From assembly GCF_016583575.1 (NCBI RefSeq), contig NZ_NRRG01000015.1:29113-93112 (forward strand): a stretch of 64,000 nucleotides of DNA, given 5' to 3'. Below the pieces are notes generated by a model that searched no databases, was not told the DNA's origin, and saw only the letters and a list, made by a program, of their open reading frames with translations. Position numbers and translations under genes: made by a program. How positions within the stretch are numbered: the first letter of the stretch is position 1; every line of letters starts with the position of its first letter. Source of the DNA: Thiocystis violacea. GTDB lineage: Bacteria > Pseudomonadota > Gammaproteobacteria > Chromatiales > Chromatiaceae. Positions 61,248 through 64,000 of the stretch are shown in pieces.

Positions 61248-63854
61248 TCATTCAACCAAGAATTCGTTGGGCAGCCTAGTCTTCCAGTCCGGCATCAGCA
61301 CCAGATCGCACTGCACGACCGTCCCGCTGACGTCGATCAGGTCGATCTCACCCACGCGCGGAGCCTCCTCGATGGCGTAGTGATCGGACATGAGCCGCAA
61401 CACGGCTTGCTTGTACTCGGTATCGAGATTACCCGCCAACTGAGCACCCTTCGTTTCCAGCGCTACGATCCGCTTCCTTCCCTCGGTACGTTGCAGGGCA
61501 AAGATGAAATCGGGGTAGATCCGCCCTCGCCGCCAGCCCTGAATCCCGTACTGCTGGCGGGCGACGTTGCGATGCCACCAGGTCAGGGTCGCCTCGCTGT
61601 CGAGATAGACCGCAATGTCGCGCTCGTCCTGACTGGAAAAATCGCCTTTGTAGAGCGGTGCGAACAGGCTTTTTTGCAGTGGTCCGCCGCTCTTTCCGAT
61701 CAGTTGCTCGGCGCCTTCCGGCTCGTAGGTGTCGGCCTGGAACGGCATCCGCCAGTTGTGCCCATCGGTCCTCAGCCGAAACTGAATCCGCCCCTCGGCG
61801 ACCGCCGCCCGGAACACCGCCTCGGCCATGCGGTCGCGTTCGCTGTCCAGCCAATGGCGCAGTTGCTCGATGATCAACCCGCCCACCGTGCCCAGTTTCT
61901 CGGCGTCGAATCCGCGCGCGACCAACCCCGACAGCAGGCGCCCGATGATCTCGCGGGCCATCCAGGGATTCGGCACCAGATCGGAGACCATCCGCACCGC
62001 ATAGGCGGGATCAAAGCGCAGCCTCTCCCCGCTGTGACCCATGACCTCGTCAAGGATGCGTTCCTTGCCCACATCGGCCAGCCGGAAGCGGCGCATCTGC
62101 TGTTCGACGCTCTGCGCGTTGTCGGGAATCCGCGCGATCAGCGGCGCGGGATCGAGCGCCGACCAGTCTAGGTGGAACAGGATGTCCTGCTCATAATCGA
62201 GCGGCCGGATCCTGCCGCCTTCCACCGACAGCACCTGCGGCAGATAGATGTCAGTCTTGGCGAATGCCGCGCGCCGGGGAACCTGACGGACGCCGGCGCC
62301 ACGCCCCCCGCTGTCGCCGCTGATTCTGAGTTCTTTCACCAGATCGCCCAGCCCGTCTTCTTGCAACCCGGTCTTGATGGCCTCCACCACGCCCGCCGTC
62401 GCGGCGTGGTGAGTGATGACATAGCTTTCGTCAAGTAGAGGGATACCCGTCTTGTCGGCCTGTGGCTGGCGCAGGATGCGCCCGACCAGTTGGGTCAGCG
62501 CCGACAGATTCTGGCTGGCCGCCAGGGCGCAGAGCACATAGGCGAAGGGGCAATCCCAACCCTCCTGGAGCGCCTGCTTGGTGATGATGACCCGCACCCG
62601 GTTGGCCGGTGAGAGCAGATCCTGATTCTCGGGGTTGGCCAGTTCGTTGGTATCGGCGGTCTTGATGGCGATTTCGGCCTCGTCCAGCCCCGCCGTGAGC
62701 AACCAGTCCCTGGCGTCGAGCGCATGGATATGGACGCCGTCGCGTTGATCGCGGCCGGTGCGTTCCACCTGGATCAGCAGGATGGGGCGAATATAGCGGC
62801 CACGCTCGCCGTGCAGACGCCGCGCCTCGGTATGCAGCCGATTCAGCCGGTCGAGCGCCGCGCTCAGGGTATTGCGCCAGTCGGTCCCCTGGCGGGGATC
62901 GAGATTCAGGGGCATCTTGATCATGCCCTCGCGGTCCAGTTCGGTCCCCAGCACCTCGACCAGGATATTGGCATGGCGGGCCGGTCGCGGGTTCGCGCCG
63001 CCTCGCGCCGCCACGTCCTTGGGGGTCGCGGTCAGCTCCAGCACGAAACAGGGGTTGAAGCCGTAGAGGGTCGCGAAGGCCAGTTCCGAAATCGCCTTGT
63101 GACCTTCGTCCATGACCACTACCGGGCGGATCAGGCGCAGCGCGTTCCCCAGCGAATCCTTGACCAGCGGCCAGAAGGCCCCGGCTTCGGCGGATTTGCC
63201 GTAAGCGTCGAGATTGGGGATCTGGTCCAGCACCAGCCGATGGGTTTCCACGTCGCCCTCGGGCGGAAAGAACCCCTGCACGTCGCCGCGATCGCGAAAC
63301 ATCTTCAAGGATTCGCGGCTCTGCCGGTTGGCCGATGGCAGCATCAGCAGCATGACGCACAGATGCGATTCGACATCGCGGGCGTCGAGCGGATCGGTCT
63401 TTTCCAGGATCCTCACCCGCCCCGCCGCCGCGCGGTCGAGCATCTGCCGATAGGGATGCTGGCGGTCGGTCAATTGGCGCTTGGTCTGGCTGTAGATCGC
63501 CTCGTTGGGCACGATCCAGAGCACAAAACCGGTGTTGCGGCCCAGATAGCGCCCGAAGAGCCGGGAGAGCGCGGCAACCGCCAGATAAGTCTTGCCACCG
63601 CCGGTCGGCACCTTGAACACGGCATTGGGCGTTGGCCGGCCGATGCCATCCAGGCGCGGTGAGTAGGGGATGGCCACGCGCGAGGGTGGAAGCTGGCCCA
63701 CCGTCTTGAGGGCCTGCCAGGTCTTGACGGGGAAATCGGGCACCTCCCGCAACAGATCCGGGTCGGTCTCTCCGACATTGGCGGCGCTGATCTTATCCGC
63801 CTTCGCCTTCTGTGCCGACAGCTCGGTCAGATAGGCGTCGAACGTGGTCAGCAC
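61248..63854 (-). CDS. Type III restriction-type DEAD/DEAH helicase-nuclease (Res-like), 5' end probably lost
   Basis: 868 aa in frame. Helicase part: Walker A FKVPTGGGKTYLAVAAL, DEGH box VVVMDEGHKAI, ELTATPKDVA, KQALQEGWDCPFAYVLCALA and TQLVGRILRQPQA (motif VI). A C-terminal nuclease of PD-(D/E)XK type: YPDFIFAL ... IVALETKGAQLAGN. It resembles the restriction subunit of type III systems or a related helicase-nuclease; no methylase (Mod) gene is in the window. The frame begins GTG-Leu-Thr-Thr-Phe (MLTTFDAYLTELSAQ) four codons after a TAG. Family proteins carry a few residues more (a YQQ-type Q motif) before 'VL.TF.AYL', so the true start was probably removed by an insertion next to 63855. 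Activity is doubtful. Confidence 0.82.
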   Translation of the reverse strand: MLTTFDAYLTELSAQKAKADKISAANVGETDPDLLREVPDFPVKTWQALKTVGQLPPSRVAIPYSPRLDGIGRPTPNAVFKVPTGGGKTYLAVAALSRLFGRYLGRNTGFVLWIVPNEAIYSQTKRQLTDRQHPYRQMLDRAAAGRVRILEKTDPLDARDVESHLCVMLLMLPSANRQSRESLKMFRDRGDVQGFFPPEGDVETHRLVLDQIPNLDAYGKSAEAGAFWPLVKDSLGNALRLIRPVVVMDEGHKAISELAFATLYGFNPCFVLELTATPKDVAARGGANPRPARHANILVEVLGTELDREGMIKMPLNLDPRQGTDWRNTLSAALDRLNRLHTEARRLHGERGRYIRPILLIQVERTGRDQRDGVHIHALDARDWLLTAGLDEAEIAIKTADTNELANPENQDLLSPANRVRVIITKQALQEGWDCPFAYVLCALAASQNLSALTQLVGRILRQPQADKTGIPLLDESYVITHHAATAGVVEAIKTGLQEDGLGDLVKELRISGDSGGRGAGVRQVPRRAAFAKTDIYLPQVLSVEGGRIRPLDYEQDILFHLDWSALDPAPLIARIPDNAQSVEQQMRRFRLADVGKERILDEVMGHSGERLRFDPAYAVRMVSDLVPNPWMAREIIGRLLSGLVARGFDAEKLGTVGGLIIEQLRHWLDSERDRMAEAVFRAAVAEGRIQFRLRTDGHNWRMPFQADTYEPEGAEQLIGKSGGPLQKSLFAPLYKGDFSSQDERDIAVYLDSEATLTWWHRNVARQQYGIQGWRRGRIYPDFIFALQRTEGRKRIVALETKGAQLAGNLDTEYKQAVLRLMSDHYAIEEAPRVGEIDLIDVSGTVVQCDLVLMPDWKTRLPNEFLVE

Positions 63855-64000
63855 CGAATGGCACTAAGATAAGCCCAACCTGCTGAAACGCATGAGAAAG
63901 GCTGGCGGTGGTGGTAGGCTGAGAGTGGCCAAACCCAACTGCCCACCCGTGGAGCCAGCCCCCATGCATCCTCGTCAGCGCGCCGCGCAGCGGCAACGAC
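63855..64000. mobile_element. Probable insertion-sequence end at right edge
   Basis: The reading frame of the helicase-nuclease stops making sense here, and a new rightward start begins at 63964. The sequence TGGCACTAAGATAAGCCCAA could be a terminal inverted repeat. The other end lies outside the window, so the family cannot be assigned. Confidence 0.4.
63964..64000 (+). CDS. Start of an unidentified gene (possible transposase), partial
   Basis: ATG with GGAG 9 nt upstream, reading MHPRQRAAQRQR before the window ends. The basic, Arg/Gln-rich start and its place beside a truncated gene suggest a transposase, but 12 codons cannot prove it. Confidence 0.35.
   Translation, partial: MHPRQRAAQRQR

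Overview
The window looks like chromosome from a purple sulfur gammaproteobacterium (Chromatiaceae-like). The reasons are a full-length BchE (the anaerobic, cobalamin-dependent bacteriochlorophyll cyclase) next to cobalamin genes cobQ and cobF, a secreted DsrE-like protein, the gammaproteobacterial glnE-ilvE-zinc-finger order, a high G+C content, and many c-di-GMP proteins. This is inference from gene content; the species cannot be named from the sequence.

Layout. 1-2188: cheY and most of cheA, leftward, with cheA running off the left edge. 2189-3042: gene-free, repeat-rich. 3043-6525: mfd. 6613-6907: a UPF0175 antitoxin-like gene with a decayed PIN-toxin start. 7226-9849: polysaccharide co-polymerase plus tyrosine autokinase, then a secreted protein. 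10725-12802: an orphan V-type ATP synthase B-D pair cut off from the rest of its operon and flanked by repeats. 13181-16236: a coiled-coil protein, aquaporin and an MFS transporter. 16289-27745: a signalling island with a PAS histidine kinase divergent from a receiver protein carrying an N-terminal MerR-like helix-turn-helix, followed by two very large PAS/GGDEF/EAL proteins, one with a periplasmic c-type heme site and a Cys/His-rich PAS. 28104-28820: a secreted unknown. 29089-33597: cobQ, bchE (with a clear intrinsic terminator) and divergent cobF. 34070-38937: an exopolysaccharide block (glycosyltransferase, radical SAM/SPASM protein, DUF1972 glycosyltransferase, outer-membrane barrel).

39195-52860 is a long leftward run: phosphoketolase-like enzyme, four-carbon acid sugar kinase, the two-subunit pyruvate carboxylase (pycA, pycB) interleaved with two Uma2-family genes, hexose-6-phosphate mutarotase, glnE, ilvE and a CHCC zinc-finger protein. 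An IclR regulator (53219) is divergent from the phosphoketolase-like gene, with two nested palindromes between them. 54018-57760: HD-GYP and PAS/GGDEF/EAL proteins with overlapping genes. 58074-61052: DsrE-like protein, a YdhR remnant, GNAT and DUF1704 proteins. 61248-63854: a type III restriction/helicase subunit that appears to lack its first residues, next to a probable insertion-sequence end at the right edge.

The intergenic regions carry several repeat families: a 136-bp MITE-like element (3 copies, one with an 8-bp target duplication), a ~180-bp element built of AATCCTGT units (3 copies), short GATGGGC hairpins (4 copies), and two unrelated heptamer tandem arrays, one lying 4 nt from the V-ATPase B start codon. 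Several of these sit exactly at broken or split operons. The best candidates for undescribed biology are the IclR/phosphoketolase-like/sugar-acid-kinase module, the heme/Cys-cluster c-di-GMP sensor island with its reversed-order response regulator, and the mobile MITE-like family. No rRNA, tRNA or CRISPR array was recognised.
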